Assembly (NCBI GenBank): GCA_020443295.1
Contig: JAGRIJ010000066.1
Coordinates: 1 to 64,000 of the forward strand
Direction of reading: 5' to 3'
DNA: 64,000 nt
Origin: Alphaproteobacteria bacterium
GTDB lineage: Bacteria; Pseudomonadota; Alphaproteobacteria; Micavibrionales; Micavibrionaceae
Of this stretch, positions 53,751 to 62,485 are shown piece by piece. Both the position numbers and the translations under genes were made by a program. The notes beneath the pieces are model-generated. The model was not told the DNA's origin, searched no databases, and saw nothing but the letters and a program-made list of their open reading frames with translations. How positions within the stretch are numbered: position 1 is the stretch's first letter; each line of letters starts with the position of its first letter.

Positions 53751-54140
53751 ATGCCAATGACAGATTTTTTCGACGACGGGTCCGATGCCGACCGGGATCA
53801 CCCTTTAAAGCCTTTAAATGCCAGGGAAATCCCGAAAGATAAAACTGCCGTTGCCCTTAAGGATTCCAAGGGTGGGAAAAAAGTGCCGCGCATTGCCGCC
53901 GCGGGGCGGGGCACACTTGCCGAGAAAATCCTGCAGCTGGCGTATGAAAACGGCATTTATGTGCGCGAAGATGGCGATCTGGCGCAGCTTCTGGCCAAAA
54001 TCGAGCTGGACAGCCCCATTCCCAGCGAGACGTTCCCGGCGGTCGGGGAGATCCTTTCCTATGTCTACCGGGCGAACGGACAGCCTGATCCTTTTGACAC
54101 GGGACAGAATTTTGGCAAGAATGGAGGGATAACGGATTGA
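53751..54140 (+). CDS. stand-alone FlhB C-terminal-domain protein (FhlB-like)
   Basis: About 129 residues. The C-terminal part ILQLAYENGIYVREDGDLAQLLAKIELDSPIPSETFPAVGEILSYVYR matches the cytoplasmic tail of FlhB after the NPTH cleavage point, but NPTH and the membrane region are absent. An acidic N-terminal ~45 residues precede it. Such FhlB proteins can partly replace the cleaved tail of FlhB in export. The ATG at 53751 follows GCAGGA. Divergent from flgB and ahead of two small unknown genes and fliO. Confidence 0.88.
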   Translation: MPMTDFFDDGSDADRDHPLKPLNAREIPKDKTAVALKDSKGGKKVPRIAAAGRGTLAEKILQLAYENGIYVREDGDLAQLLAKIELDSPIPSETFPAVGEILSYVYRANGQPDPFDTGQNFGKNGGITD

Positions 54141-54153
54141 AATCGGTGATTTT

Positions 54154-54423
54154 ATGGGCGTTGGGCGCAGTCTACAGTCGTTCGAACTGGAACTGGAGAG
54201 CATCTCACAGATCATTACCCATGCCTTCGACACGCTGCGCGAAGGAAAAGCCCCGGTGCTTAACGACCTTTCAGACCGGATCGACAGGCTTTGCCGGAAC
54301 GTTTCGGCAGCCGAGGGAGAAATTGCACGGCAATTGCAGCCCGTCATGGCGGGGATGATCCAGAGGCTGGACGAACTGGCCCTTGAAATCCAGCGCTACC
54401 AGTCCAGCCTGAAGGAGGCGTAA
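54154..54423 (+). CDS. hypothetical coiled-coil protein in the flagellar cluster
   Basis: An 89-residue helical protein (FELELESISQIITHAFDTLR; LSDRIDRLCRNVSAAEGEIARQL; MIQRLDELALEIQRYQ). Its heptad-like pattern suggests a coiled coil, as in flagellar chaperones such as FliT or FlgN, but there is no sequence match I recognise. It lies 13 bp after the FhlB-like gene and 7 bp before the Sel1-like gene, so probably in the same transcript. Confidence 0.7.
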   Translation: MGVGRSLQSFELELESISQIITHAFDTLREGKAPVLNDLSDRIDRLCRNVSAAEGEIARQLQPVMAGMIQRLDELALEIQRYQSSLKEA

Positions 54424-54430
54424 TACCTTG

Positions 54431-54934
54431 ATGGGGTTTATGACACGCCGGCGCGCCTTTCACATGCTTCGCAGGGGGCGGAACCTGAAAGGGCTGTTCA
54501 AGCTGATCAAGCCTTATATCAAGGAGAAAGATCCCGACGCGCTTTATATTTATGCGTGCATCTCCCTGCCGGAATGGGGAGAAACGGAGCACAGCTTTTT
54601 CGAACGGCGCTACAAGTATCTCCGCTTCGCCGCCAGAGCCGGGAATATTGAAGCGATATACGAGATCGGGCTGGTTTTGCATACCGGGCACGGCGGAATC
54701 GAGCAGGATAAACGCAAGGCCGCCGAGCATTTCAAGATGGCGGCGGAAAAAGGCCATCCCATGTCCAAGCTTTATTACGGGCTTGATCTTTTTTACGGGT
54801 CCTGCGGCATTCAAAAAGATGAGGTGCTGGGCATCAGCTTTGTTCATCAGGCCGTTGATGACGGTGTGCCGGATGCGCGCTATACTCTTAACAAACTTCT
54901 GAAACTTCGAGAAATCGAGCAAACGAGCCAATGA
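54431..54934 (+). CDS. Sel1/TPR-like repeat protein in the flagellar cluster
   Basis: A 167-residue protein. KYLRFAARAGNIEAIYEIGLVLHTG, then KAAEHFKMAAEKGHPMSKLYYGL and SFVHQAVDDGVPDARYTL form about three Sel1-type repeats. A basic N-terminus (TRRRAFHMLRRGRN) comes first. No signal peptide. An alternative TTG start lies just upstream at 54428. Its stop overlaps fliO as ATGA. Sel1 proteins are adaptor-like; a role in assembly is only inferred from location. Confidence 0.78.
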   Translation: MGFMTRRRAFHMLRRGRNLKGLFKLIKPYIKEKDPDALYIYACISLPEWGETEHSFFERRYKYLRFAARAGNIEAIYEIGLVLHTGHGGIEQDKRKAAEHFKMAAEKGHPMSKLYYGLDLFYGSCGIQKDEVLGISFVHQAVDDGVPDARYTLNKLLKLREIEQTSQ

Positions 54935-55257
54935 CCCCAGAGGAGCTTTTCAATATCGGGCGCATGCTCGCCGCGCTTGTTTTTGTGCTGGCTCTTATGG
55001 GCGGGCTGGCTTTTGTTCTTAAAAAGCTCGGGCTGTCCGGACCACCGGGAACGCTTGCGGGCAAAAAGAGACTAAAGGTCATCGAGTCCCTGCCGCTGGA
55101 TATGCGCCGACGGCTTGTTCTGATCCAGTGCGATGACGAGCAGCACCTTGTTATTCTGGGACCCGCGGGAGAAACACTGATTAAAACCGGGATTGCCGTT
55201 CGAAATGATCCGCCCGGCGCTCCCGCGTCCTCTGTGGATGCTTCGGCAGAATCCTGA
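54931..55257 (+). CDS. fliO: flagellar biosynthetic protein FliO
   Basis: A 108-residue protein with a membrane helix (ALVFVLALMGGLAFVLKKLG) and a short cytoplasmic FliO domain (RLKVIESLPLDMRRRLVLIQCDDEQHLVILGPAGETLI). It helps assemble FliP. It is followed 59 bp later by fliP and overlaps the Sel1-like gene by 4 bp. Confidence 0.9.
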   Translation: MTPEELFNIGRMLAALVFVLALMGGLAFVLKKLGLSGPPGTLAGKKRLKVIESLPLDMRRRLVLIQCDDEQHLVILGPAGETLIKTGIAVRNDPPGAPASSVDASAES

Positions 55258-55316
55258 TCCTTCCCTTTTCATTCCACCTGTCCTGCATGTACGATTTCTT
55301 GCAGGCAAGTTAAGTT

Positions 55317-56120
55317 ATGATTCCACGTTCTTTCAGCCCGGATAAACAGAGCGCGCGGGGAAGTTTTCTTTCATGGCGCGTGGTTGCCTGTCTTGCGTTT
55401 GTTTTCCTCGTTTGTTTCAGCCTGCCTGCCGAAGCCCAGAATATTTCAGTCGACTTCGGAGACGAAGGCGATCCGACCGCCAGCGGACGGATTATTCAGA
55501 TCGTCGCCCTTCTGACGGTTCTTTCGCTTGCCCCGTCCATCCTGATCATGATGACGTGTTTTACACGGATTATCATCGTCTTGTCGTTTCTGCGCACCGC
55601 GATCGGCATTCAGCAGACGCCGCCGAATACCGTCATGATTTCGCTGGCGCTGTTCCTGACGTTTTTTATCATGACGCCGACCCTGCAGGCTGCGTATCAA
55701 AGCGGGATCAAGCCCCTGATCGACGGAAAGATCGACGAAATGACGGCCTTCGACAAAACGACGGCACCGTTTAAAACGTTCATGCTGAACAATACACGGA
55801 CCAAAGACCTGAATCTTTTTGTGGGGTTGAGTAAATCCGGACCGTTCGACTCTCCTGATGCGATCCCGCTTCAGATCGTGATCCCCTCTTTCATGATCTC
55901 CGAGCTTCACCGTGCGTTCGAGATCGGGTTCATGCTCTTTTTGCCGTTCCTGATTATCGATCTCGTGACCGCATCCATCCTGATGTCCATGGGGATGATG
56001 ATGCTTCCGCCGGTTACCGTCTCGCTCCCCTTCAAGATTATTTTCTTTGTCCTCGTGGAGGGATGGTCGCTGGTGGCTGGGGCATTGGTTCAGAGCTTTG
56101 ATATACCGGCCATTCCCTGA
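55317..56120 (+). CDS. fliP: flagellar biosynthetic protein FliP
   Basis: A 267-residue export-gate protein. A signal-like N-terminus ends near LPAEAQ. LSLAPSILIMMTCFTRIIIVLSFLRTAIGIQQTPPN and SFMISELHRAFEIGFMLFLPFLIIDLVTASILMSMGMMMLPPVTVSLPFK are the hallmark segments. The last ~80 bp overlap a minus-strand frame. Confidence 0.96.
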   Translation: MIPRSFSPDKQSARGSFLSWRVVACLAFVFLVCFSLPAEAQNISVDFGDEGDPTASGRIIQIVALLTVLSLAPSILIMMTCFTRIIIVLSFLRTAIGIQQTPPNTVMISLALFLTFFIMTPTLQAAYQSGIKPLIDGKIDEMTAFDKTTAPFKTFMLNNTRTKDLNLFVGLSKSGPFDSPDAIPLQIVIPSFMISELHRAFEIGFMLFLPFLIIDLVTASILMSMGMMMLPPVTVSLPFKIIFFVLVEGWSLVAGALVQSFDIPAIP

Positions 56121-56409
56121 GCGCCGATGCTGCGATCAGATAGACAAGGCCCATGGTGACTATGCTCAGAAGCATCAGGATCACCATGTTCATTTCATCA
56201 GTTTTCTTGCGGGATGTTTTTTCGATCTCGAAGAGTTCGTCGATCAGGCTCGCTATTATCGCTTCCTTTTCCTGCTCCGAGGGATCGGCATTATGGCTCT
56301 CGTCTGCAGCCTGAACACTTTCCTGCGGATCGGCGGCCGGGCTCCATTCACTTTCCACCCGGCGGGGCAGTTTGCGATTCCCCGGATGTTTCCTGCGACT
56401 TATAAGCAT
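56038..56409 (-). CDS. single-helix membrane protein, unknown
   Basis: A 123-residue protein. A basic then acidic N-terminal half (KEAIIASLIDELFEIEKTSR) is followed by one helix (MNMVILMLLSIVTMGLVYLIAASAL) and a Pro-rich tail. It overlaps the last 62 bp of the upstream TPR gene in another frame and the 3' end of fliP on the other strand. AAGGAA lies about 9 nt upstream of the ATG. Overlaps make it less certain than its neighbours, but the coherent membrane pattern supports it. Confidence 0.55.
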   Translation of the reverse strand: MLISRRKHPGNRKLPRRVESEWSPAADPQESVQAADESHNADPSEQEKEAIIASLIDELFEIEKTSRKKTDEMNMVILMLLSIVTMGLVYLIAASALREWPVYQSSEPMPQPPATIPPRGQRK

Positions 56410-59400
56410 CTAAAAATTCCTTAAACAAATCCACTTCGGAAACAACCGACATCAATGTTTCCCTGTCCGCCAGCACTGTATTCCGGCGCGGGCGCGTAAT
56501 GACTTCAAACTGATGCGCCTTCGGCGTTCCGGACATCGCTTTCTGATATCTTTCACGCAAATTGGCTATGGCGATCCGGTCATTCGATAAATTGAGGGCC
56601 ACAGCCAAGTTCATGATAACCTGCGATTGTTTTTCGGTCAAAGGTCCGGATGCGCCCGGATGCTGATCTTCGAGTACCTGCGCAAGGGCGTCCGCCGCCT
56701 CCGCCCAATAACCCGCCTGCCAGGAGATATCCGCCCGCAGGCGATTAACATCCGGAGCGCCTTTCATATCCTTGAGCAAAGCCAGAGCCTGCTCGGCGCG
56801 GTTATCCTGCGCATAGGCACGGCTGTGCAGCAGGATCATGTCGCGCAGCATTTCCTCTTTTTTCGGGCCTTCGGGCAGGAGTTTGACCGTATTTTGCATC
56901 TTATCCAATGTTTGCAGGGCTTTCTGGGGCTGGCGATCGAGAAGGTAGATAACGGTCAGCCTTTTTGCGACCTGCGCCTTTTCTTCTCCCTTGAGACGGT
57001 GGTTGACCTGGTTTTCCAGAAGGTTTGCTGCGCGGGCCAGAAGGTCTGCCTTGACCAGATGCTCCGCGAGATTGCGCACCAGCCTGTCCCCTGTTTCACC
57101 CGGGGGGGTGAGTTCGCTGAACTGCTCATAGAGAGCGATCGCATCCAAAGCGCTGAGATTTTTGAGATCCGGCCCTAGAAACAGGTCGGCGAATGTTTTG
57201 CTCATGTCTGCGGCGACTCGCCTTCCGAGTTCCGTTTCTCCGGCCACCTCAGCGGCGTCGCGCATGATGCCGAGGCCTTTCACATATTCTTTCTTTTTGA
57301 AATAGGCATTGCCCAGCCAGTAATTTACAAGAGCCTCGATTTCGTCGCCGCGCCAGGCATAGCGCAGCCGTTCGAGACGATCGATGACCTTGTCGTTGGT
57401 GATGGCGCCCTCCTCGTCCAGAAGCCGCGTAATCGCCAGCCCCGCCTTTACACGGAAAAGATCGTCCTTTCCTGTTTCCAGCTCTTTCCAGATATCCAGC
57501 GCCTTCTGCTTTTGTCCTTTCTGGCGTGCCGACTCGCCGCGCAGATAGGACAGGGACGCCTTCATCGGTTCATCGAGTTCCGACTTGTAATAATCCACCA
57601 GAGCCAGAAGTTCGTCCGCCTTGTCGATCCGGCCCGCACGCAAGAGAACTTCGGCAAGGACCAACGCAAGGCGCCGGCTGACCAGCCCCGGATATTCGTA
57701 AAAGGCAGCAAGATTTTCAGGGAGAACGTCGATGGCTTGCTGCCAATCCCCCAGATCTGCCAGTACATAGGCTTTCCAGTATCCGACTTCCAGATACGGT
57801 TTGAGTTCCTCGCGTTGCAAATCGGCAAGGGCAATGTCGCTTTTACCATCAAAGGCGTTGGCCATGCCGCGCAGCGCTATGAATTCAGGATTCTTTACGA
57901 TATCGGGAAGCTCCTGCCCCGCGAAGTTCAGGAATCCCAAGGCCTCCGCTCCCATGCCGCTCAAAAGGTAAGCCTTGGCCAACGCGATCAAATCTTCGGC
58001 TCTTGAGGCTTTCGAGTATTCAGGCAGAGAGGCCAGAACGATGTTCTTGTTATGCTCCAATGAATCGAAAGGGATTCTTTGCCATTCGGCGAAGTTAAAA
58101 ATGCGCGGCCCCGTATCCGCCGCCGCGGAGCCTTTATAGGGAGAGGGCGGTCCTTCGCTATCCATTAGCGCACTGCCGATGACTTTTTCTGGAAGAAGGG
58201 CCAAGCCCCCCGGACGGGTAATTTCAACCCCCTGTTCGGTCAGATCCACGCTGAGATCGTCGACTTTTGGCAAGACAGCCAGCCCCACTACCGACTTCAG
58301 CAGAGTGAAATCCACGAAATCCTGAGCGGGGCCCGTGTACTGGTCTGCATTCTTCACGGTTACGATGCTGAGTTTTTGCCCCGATTGCGGATCGGTCATT
58401 TCCAGAACCGTTCCGAAATCTTTCAAGGGGATGACCAGCTTTCCTCCGCGTGAGAAATTGCCGCCACGGGTTATTCGTTTGGGTTCAACGGGTTCGAGTT
58501 TTAAGTCCTGCTTGTCGAGAATGACTTTCCACGACAGTTCGCCGCCCTTGGCCTTGATCTGATAGCCGGAGGGGGCGGATGTCCGGTACGCGCGGCCCCC
58601 TTCGAGCGGCTGATCCTTCATCTCCCCGAAAATATATGGCGTCTTGCTGTTAATCACGGGTTTCAAGTGGCCGGAATCCCGATCCGTAACAAGCCAGAGA
58701 TCCCCCCTATTCTCGAATACCGCCAAGCCGACGGAGGATGTGGATGTGACCGTCAGCACGTGCATCGCGGCAGGGTCCGCTTCGATTTTCGGCGGGGCTT
58801 GCTCCGTTTTCGCGGCTGTATTTTCTTCTTTCTTTTCCGTTTCAGCAGGTTTTGGCTCTTCGAGTTTTTCCTGGGCCGGGGGTTTTGATTTCAATTCGCT
58901 TTGAGGAACGAGCTTATAATTCAGATTGGTTGTTGTCCGGGGTTCGAGATCGGGCATCACAAACCCTTCGTTTTTTTCCGGCGGCCTTAGGGTATATGCC
59001 TCACGGGCTTTCTCATCCGGGGGGCTGGAATGAGGCAGTTCCTTCGGGATCGCCGCTTGTGTCTCTGGCTGAGGCGGAGGCCTGAACTCCTGTACAGGCG
59101 GTGTTTTTTCGACCGCCGTTTCGGGCTGCTGCGGAGCCGGAGCGGCAGGCGTCTTTTCCACAGGCTGAGCTTCGGGTTCTTTCTGCGCTACTTTTTCCGG
59201 TTCCGGGGCGGGTTCCGGCTTTTCTTCTGTTTTTTGGGCTTCTGGTTTTTGGGTTTCGGGTTTTTTCTCGGGCACGATCACCGGCCCGGTCTTCGCCACT
59301 TCCTGTTGCTGCGGGAGCGGTTTTGTCTCTTCAGCTTTTTTAGGTTCCTGCTTCGAAGGAGCGTAAACATCAACAACGATGCGGTTTCCCGACAATAGAA

Positions 59401-59731
59401 ACGCGTTCACCTTGCTTTTATCGGGAATGATCATCGAGACTGTCAGCGGATCGTTCTTGATGACCCGAAATCCCGTGACATTGGCCAGCTTTGAAGGGTC
59501 GAACCCCGAAAGATCCGTTTTTCCCTGTTCCTTAAAGCGGATAATCAGAAGTTTTTCATGGCTTTGGTCAAGCGAATAGTCCACGGCGCGGCCCCAGTCA
59601 AAGACCACGCGCGAGTAATCCTCATGCTCCCCCGATCTCACCGCAATTTTCTGCTGGGCAAGGGCCAGTCGGGGGCACGCAAGAGAAAACAAAAGGACCA
59701 GAACTGAAAAGCTTAAAAAAAATCTTTTCAT
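56348..59731 (-). CDS. large periplasmic protein with N-terminal AMIN-like domain and TPR repeats
   Basis: A 1127-residue protein. A signal peptide ends near ALAQQ (residues 22-26). Residues ~27-130 are a beta-rich AMIN-like domain (VFDWGRAVDYSL; VTGFRVIKND; NRIVVDVYAP). From ~130 to ~330 the chain is Pro/Glu/Lys-rich and likely extended through the periplasm. From ~540 to 1080 it is helical with TPR-like repeats (AEALGFLNFAGQEL; LVLAEVLLRAGRIDKADELL; KALQTLDKMQN). Encoded downstream of two MotB-like genes, so a role at the motor or septal peptidoglycan is plausible but not shown. Confidence 0.83.
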   Translation of the reverse strand: MKRFFLSFSVLVLLFSLACPRLALAQQKIAVRSGEHEDYSRVVFDWGRAVDYSLDQSHEKLLIIRFKEQGKTDLSGFDPSKLANVTGFRVIKNDPLTVSMIIPDKSKVNAFLLSGNRIVVDVYAPSKQEPKKAEETKPLPQQQEVAKTGPVIVPEKKPETQKPEAQKTEEKPEPAPEPEKVAQKEPEAQPVEKTPAAPAPQQPETAVEKTPPVQEFRPPPQPETQAAIPKELPHSSPPDEKAREAYTLRPPEKNEGFVMPDLEPRTTTNLNYKLVPQSELKSKPPAQEKLEEPKPAETEKKEENTAAKTEQAPPKIEADPAAMHVLTVTSTSSVGLAVFENRGDLWLVTDRDSGHLKPVINSKTPYIFGEMKDQPLEGGRAYRTSAPSGYQIKAKGGELSWKVILDKQDLKLEPVEPKRITRGGNFSRGGKLVIPLKDFGTVLEMTDPQSGQKLSIVTVKNADQYTGPAQDFVDFTLLKSVVGLAVLPKVDDLSVDLTEQGVEITRPGGLALLPEKVIGSALMDSEGPPSPYKGSAAADTGPRIFNFAEWQRIPFDSLEHNKNIVLASLPEYSKASRAEDLIALAKAYLLSGMGAEALGFLNFAGQELPDIVKNPEFIALRGMANAFDGKSDIALADLQREELKPYLEVGYWKAYVLADLGDWQQAIDVLPENLAAFYEYPGLVSRRLALVLAEVLLRAGRIDKADELLALVDYYKSELDEPMKASLSYLRGESARQKGQKQKALDIWKELETGKDDLFRVKAGLAITRLLDEEGAITNDKVIDRLERLRYAWRGDEIEALVNYWLGNAYFKKKEYVKGLGIMRDAAEVAGETELGRRVAADMSKTFADLFLGPDLKNLSALDAIALYEQFSELTPPGETGDRLVRNLAEHLVKADLLARAANLLENQVNHRLKGEEKAQVAKRLTVIYLLDRQPQKALQTLDKMQNTVKLLPEGPKKEEMLRDMILLHSRAYAQDNRAEQALALLKDMKGAPDVNRLRADISWQAGYWAEAADALAQVLEDQHPGASGPLTEKQSQVIMNLAVALNLSNDRIAIANLRERYQKAMSGTPKAHQFEVITRPRRNTVLADRETLMSVVSEVDLFKEFLDAYKSQETSGESQTAPPGGK

Positions 59732-59787
59732 GTCATCAGGTTGCCACAGGTATCCCTTGCGGTCCAGTGGGTTTGCTTGACGGGCGT

Positions 59788-60612
59788 TCAGGGCTGCTCG
59801 AAGATCAGCAATTCGCGCTCTATGCCGTTATCCCGCAAGATCACGATGTCCACCCGGTCCGGTTCTGCCGTGCCTTCCTCGGTGCGGGCGCTTGAAAGGC
59901 CGCGGACGACGATCTCCTTGCCATACCCGTTCCGGTGCATGAAATTTGCCACCTGCGTTGCCCGGTCCAACGAAAAAGACCAGCCTTCAGCCGGTTCCGC
60001 GCCCGTCCCGCTTACCGTTTTCGGGTCGGCGTGAGCGACAACTTCCACACGGTTTTTGATCCGCGCCAGAACATCGCCCAGCGCAATCAGCGCGGCGCGG
60101 CTTTCCGCTTTTTGTTCAGGGCTGGAATTTTCGATAATAACATCAGCGGGCAAAGAGACGATCAGACGGTCACGCTGCTGGTTTATGGCATAGTCTTTTA
60201 TGTCCTGTTTTGCATAAACCTCCTCGATCAGCCCCTTCAGGTACGGCAGCCCCAGCGCACGCGCCAGATCGACCTTGTCGATCGTTATCGTATCGAGCGG
60301 ACCGGCAAAATAAGGTTTTCCATACGATTTTGTGAATTCACTGCTCAGAGAGGCGGAAATTTGCTTCCATTTATCCTCTTCGGGCCGCGACATCGCATAA
60401 GTAAGGACGAAAAAGGTCAGCATCAGGGCAACGACATCGGTAATTGTGACCAGCCAGAGCTTGACCTCCTCCTCGATCGCATCAATGTCCTGAACATATT
60501 TTGAATAGCCCTGAAAAGGCATGCTTCCCGCTTTCTTTTTCTTCAGGGCCGGTGTTTCTTCTGCGACATGTTCTTCGGGCGGAAGGGTTTCTTCTTCGAA
60601 ATTCTCGTTCAC
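59788..60612 (-). CDS. MotB-like stator protein with OmpA domain
   Basis: A 274-residue protein. An acidic N-terminus, then one membrane helix WLVTITDVVALMLTFFVLTYAMS in which Asp59 sits where MotB has its proton-carrying Asp. The C-terminal OmpA-like peptidoglycan-binding domain runs from ~140 to 265 (RLIVSLPADVIIENSSP; VEVVAHADP; LDRATQVANFMHRNGYGKEIVVRGLS). Overlaps the next MotB-like gene by 4 bp. No MotA is in the window. Confidence 0.87.
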   Translation of the reverse strand: MNENFEEETLPPEEHVAEETPALKKKKAGSMPFQGYSKYVQDIDAIEEEVKLWLVTITDVVALMLTFFVLTYAMSRPEEDKWKQISASLSSEFTKSYGKPYFAGPLDTITIDKVDLARALGLPYLKGLIEEVYAKQDIKDYAINQQRDRLIVSLPADVIIENSSPEQKAESRAALIALGDVLARIKNRVEVVAHADPKTVSGTGAEPAEGWSFSLDRATQVANFMHRNGYGKEIVVRGLSSARTEEGTAEPDRVDIVILRDNGIERELLIFEQP

Positions 60613-61292
60613 AGCTTTCCGGCCTCCCCGTCCTTAGGAACCGGTTTGAGCGGCATATCGCGCACGAAGTATATATTTATGTAGCCGTTTTCCCCTTTTT
60701 CAAGGCCAGCACTTAACAGCTTTTTCGGTATTCCCCTGTCTTCGAGTTTCTGCGCAAAACCGGAGACCTGATCCAGTTTTTTCCTGAAAACTTCAGGATT
60801 GGCCGAAGACATGTCCCCCGGGTCTTCGGGCGTGCTTAAAAGCATATCCATACGATACGGGATTCCCCTGTCGCTGCTCTGAAGAAGGGCAATCAGAGTG
60901 GGGAGAAATTTTCCTTTTTCTCCACGATAGTTGCCCCCTCCCCTTCCTTCATCGTCTGCGGCCACTTCTATACCCTGCGCGAAGGACCCCACAGGCAAGC
61001 GGATGCGCATCATATTCCCCAAGCGGTTCCGCTTGGCCTGAACGTCCGTCAGATGCGTTGTGAAAAGGGATTCGATCCGCTCAAGGGAATCCCCTTCGCC
61101 TTTGAGAGCCACGTCAACAAATTCAGCTAAAGGCGCCTGCCCCTGTTCCAGCGTCTTTCCCGAGAAGGCCAGCGAAAGGCTGCGGAGAACCGGCTGCGCC
61201 TTTGTCTGCTCAAAACCTGAATTGCTGTTCATGATGATAAAGAACGAAAGCAACATCAGGAATAAGGAAAGGGAGAGATACTGGTTAGCCAT
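60609..61292 (-). CDS. MotB-like membrane protein paralogue
   Basis: About 227 residues. An N-terminal helix (YLSLSLFLMLLSFFIIMNSNS) lacks the membrane Asp of MotB. The remainder (LSLAFSGKTLEQGQAPLAE; MMRIRLPVGSFAQGIE; KKLLSAGLEKGENGYINIYFV) resembles OmpA/MotB linkers only weakly. It forms a tandem pair with the following gene, overlapping by 4 bp, so the two probably assemble together. The ATG at 61292 is chosen over an upstream TTG. A terminator separates it from cheZ. Confidence 0.78.
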   Translation of the reverse strand: MANQYLSLSLFLMLLSFFIIMNSNSGFEQTKAQPVLRSLSLAFSGKTLEQGQAPLAEFVDVALKGEGDSLERIESLFTTHLTDVQAKRNRLGNMMRIRLPVGSFAQGIEVAADDEGRGGGNYRGEKGKFLPTLIALLQSSDRGIPYRMDMLLSTPEDPGDMSSANPEVFRKKLDQVSGFAQKLEDRGIPKKLLSAGLEKGENGYINIYFVRDMPLKPVPKDGEAGKL

Positions 61293-61343
61293 GACGAATC
61301 GAGCCGGGAGAAACAAAGCTTGATGTCAGCATATATAAGATGG

Positions 61344-61375
61344 GAAAAAAAAGCGAACCGTATAACGATTCGCTT
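61344..61375 (-). terminator. intrinsic terminator after cheZ
   Basis: On the minus strand AAGCGAA and TTCGCTT form a 7-bp stem with a short inner stem (CGT/ACG), followed directly by a run of T residues (61344-61350). It lies 77 bp past the cheZ stop and isolates cheY-cheZ from the MotB-like genes. Confidence 0.85.
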
Positions 61376-61451
61376 CAAGTGCTGGAAGTAAACTTTAAAA
61401 AACTTACTCGGAAATAACTCAGAACTAGATGCACTCATTCAGGAGATACGC

Positions 61452-62069
61452 TTACTGGCCATCAAGTTCCGCGAGAAGCTTGTCGATTTCATCCTGTGAA
61501 ACCGCTTTTTGCGGCAATTGCGGACCGTTCAGCAACCTGGCATCCCCAACACGTTTATCCTCATGCTCTCCCGAGCCTTGCGCTTTATCGCCCAGAAGAG
61601 AAATCAGATGCCCCACACGCTCTTCGATACTTCTGAGCGTTTTTACGACCTTCGTAATGCGCTGGCCCGTAATGTCCTGAAAGGAACAGGCCTCGAATAT
61701 TTTCATCACTTCCTCGTTGATCTTGTCCGCCGGCGCTCCGCCGACCTCTCCGGCTGCCGTCTGGATCGCATCGCACGAGTCCATGATCGTTGCCGTAGCT
61801 GCCGCTGTGGCTTCGACTACCGCGTCAAGTTCGTCGGTTGCCGTCGGGATATCCTTGCTGCGGATGTCCCCCGGACGCGCCATGCCGATTTCCCGGCGGG
61901 ATTCCTCAATTACTTTTTTGAGATCGATGAGTTCCTGAAAAATCGATTCACGCGTCAGGCTTCCGGCCTTTTCGACCTTATCGAGCATAGAGCCGATAAT
62001 TTTAACCAGCTTGTCCCGTTTGGATACGCCGCTTTCAGCTTCTTTTTTTGGCGCCAGATTCTCGCTCAT
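61452..62069 (-). CDS. cheZ: CheY-phosphate phosphatase CheZ
   Basis: A 205-residue helical protein. The catalytic loop CSFQDITGQRITKV has Asp132 and Gln136, equivalent to the phosphatase residues of enterobacterial CheZ. A long helical hairpin surrounds it, with an Ala/Thr-rich segment (AAGEVGGAPADK) before it. The C-terminus SQDEIDKLLAELDGQ (191-205) looks like the CheY-binding peptide of FliM. Follows cheY by 26 bp. The start follows CAGGAGACC. Confidence 0.92.
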   Translation of the reverse strand: MSENLAPKKEAESGVSKRDKLVKIIGSMLDKVEKAGSLTRESIFQELIDLKKVIEESRREIGMARPGDIRSKDIPTATDELDAVVEATAAATATIMDSCDAIQTAAGEVGGAPADKINEEVMKIFEACSFQDITGQRITKVVKTLRSIEERVGHLISLLGDKAQGSGEHEDKRVGDARLLNGPQLPQKAVSQDEIDKLLAELDGQ

Positions 62070-62095
62070 TATCCATGGTCTCCTGTGGGTTCCGA

Positions 62096-62485
62096 TCAGA
62101 ATTCGCCCAGAACGGAAGCGATCTTGGTTTTGAGAGTTTCTGCGTTAAAAGGTTTGACGATATAGTTATTCACTCCGGCCTGTTTTGCAGCGACCACATT
62201 CTCGGTCTTGCTTTCGGCTGTCACCATAATGAAAGGCACATTTTTATAAGCCGCCTCAGAACCCCGTACCTGCTTGAGCAGTTCAAGCCCGGTCATCGGT
62301 TCCATGTTCCAGTCAGAAATGACAAGGCCGTATTCCTTGTTCTTGATCTTTTCGAGAGCCGCGGTTCCGTCCGTCGCTTCATCGACGTTGTCGAATCCAA
62401 GCTGCTTGAGCAGGTTCTTGATAATCCTGAGCATGGTCGTGTAATCATCAACGATCAGGATATTGATACTCTTGTTAACAGACAC
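62096..62485 (-). CDS. cheY: chemotaxis response regulator CheY
   Basis: A 129-residue single-domain receiver. INILIVDDYTTMLRIIKNLLKQLGF, the phospho-acceptor Asp in LVISDWNMEPMTGLELL, VMVTAES and NNYIVKPFNAETL are the CheY signature. It switches flagellar rotation through FliM. The GTG start follows AAGGAGACAAATC. First gene of cheY-cheZ; about 210 bp without a gene precede it. Confidence 0.93.
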   Translation of the reverse strand: MSVNKSINILIVDDYTTMLRIIKNLLKQLGFDNVDEATDGTAALEKIKNKEYGLVISDWNMEPMTGLELLKQVRGSEAAYKNVPFIMVTAESKTENVVAAKQAGVNNYIVKPFNAETLKTKIASVLGEF

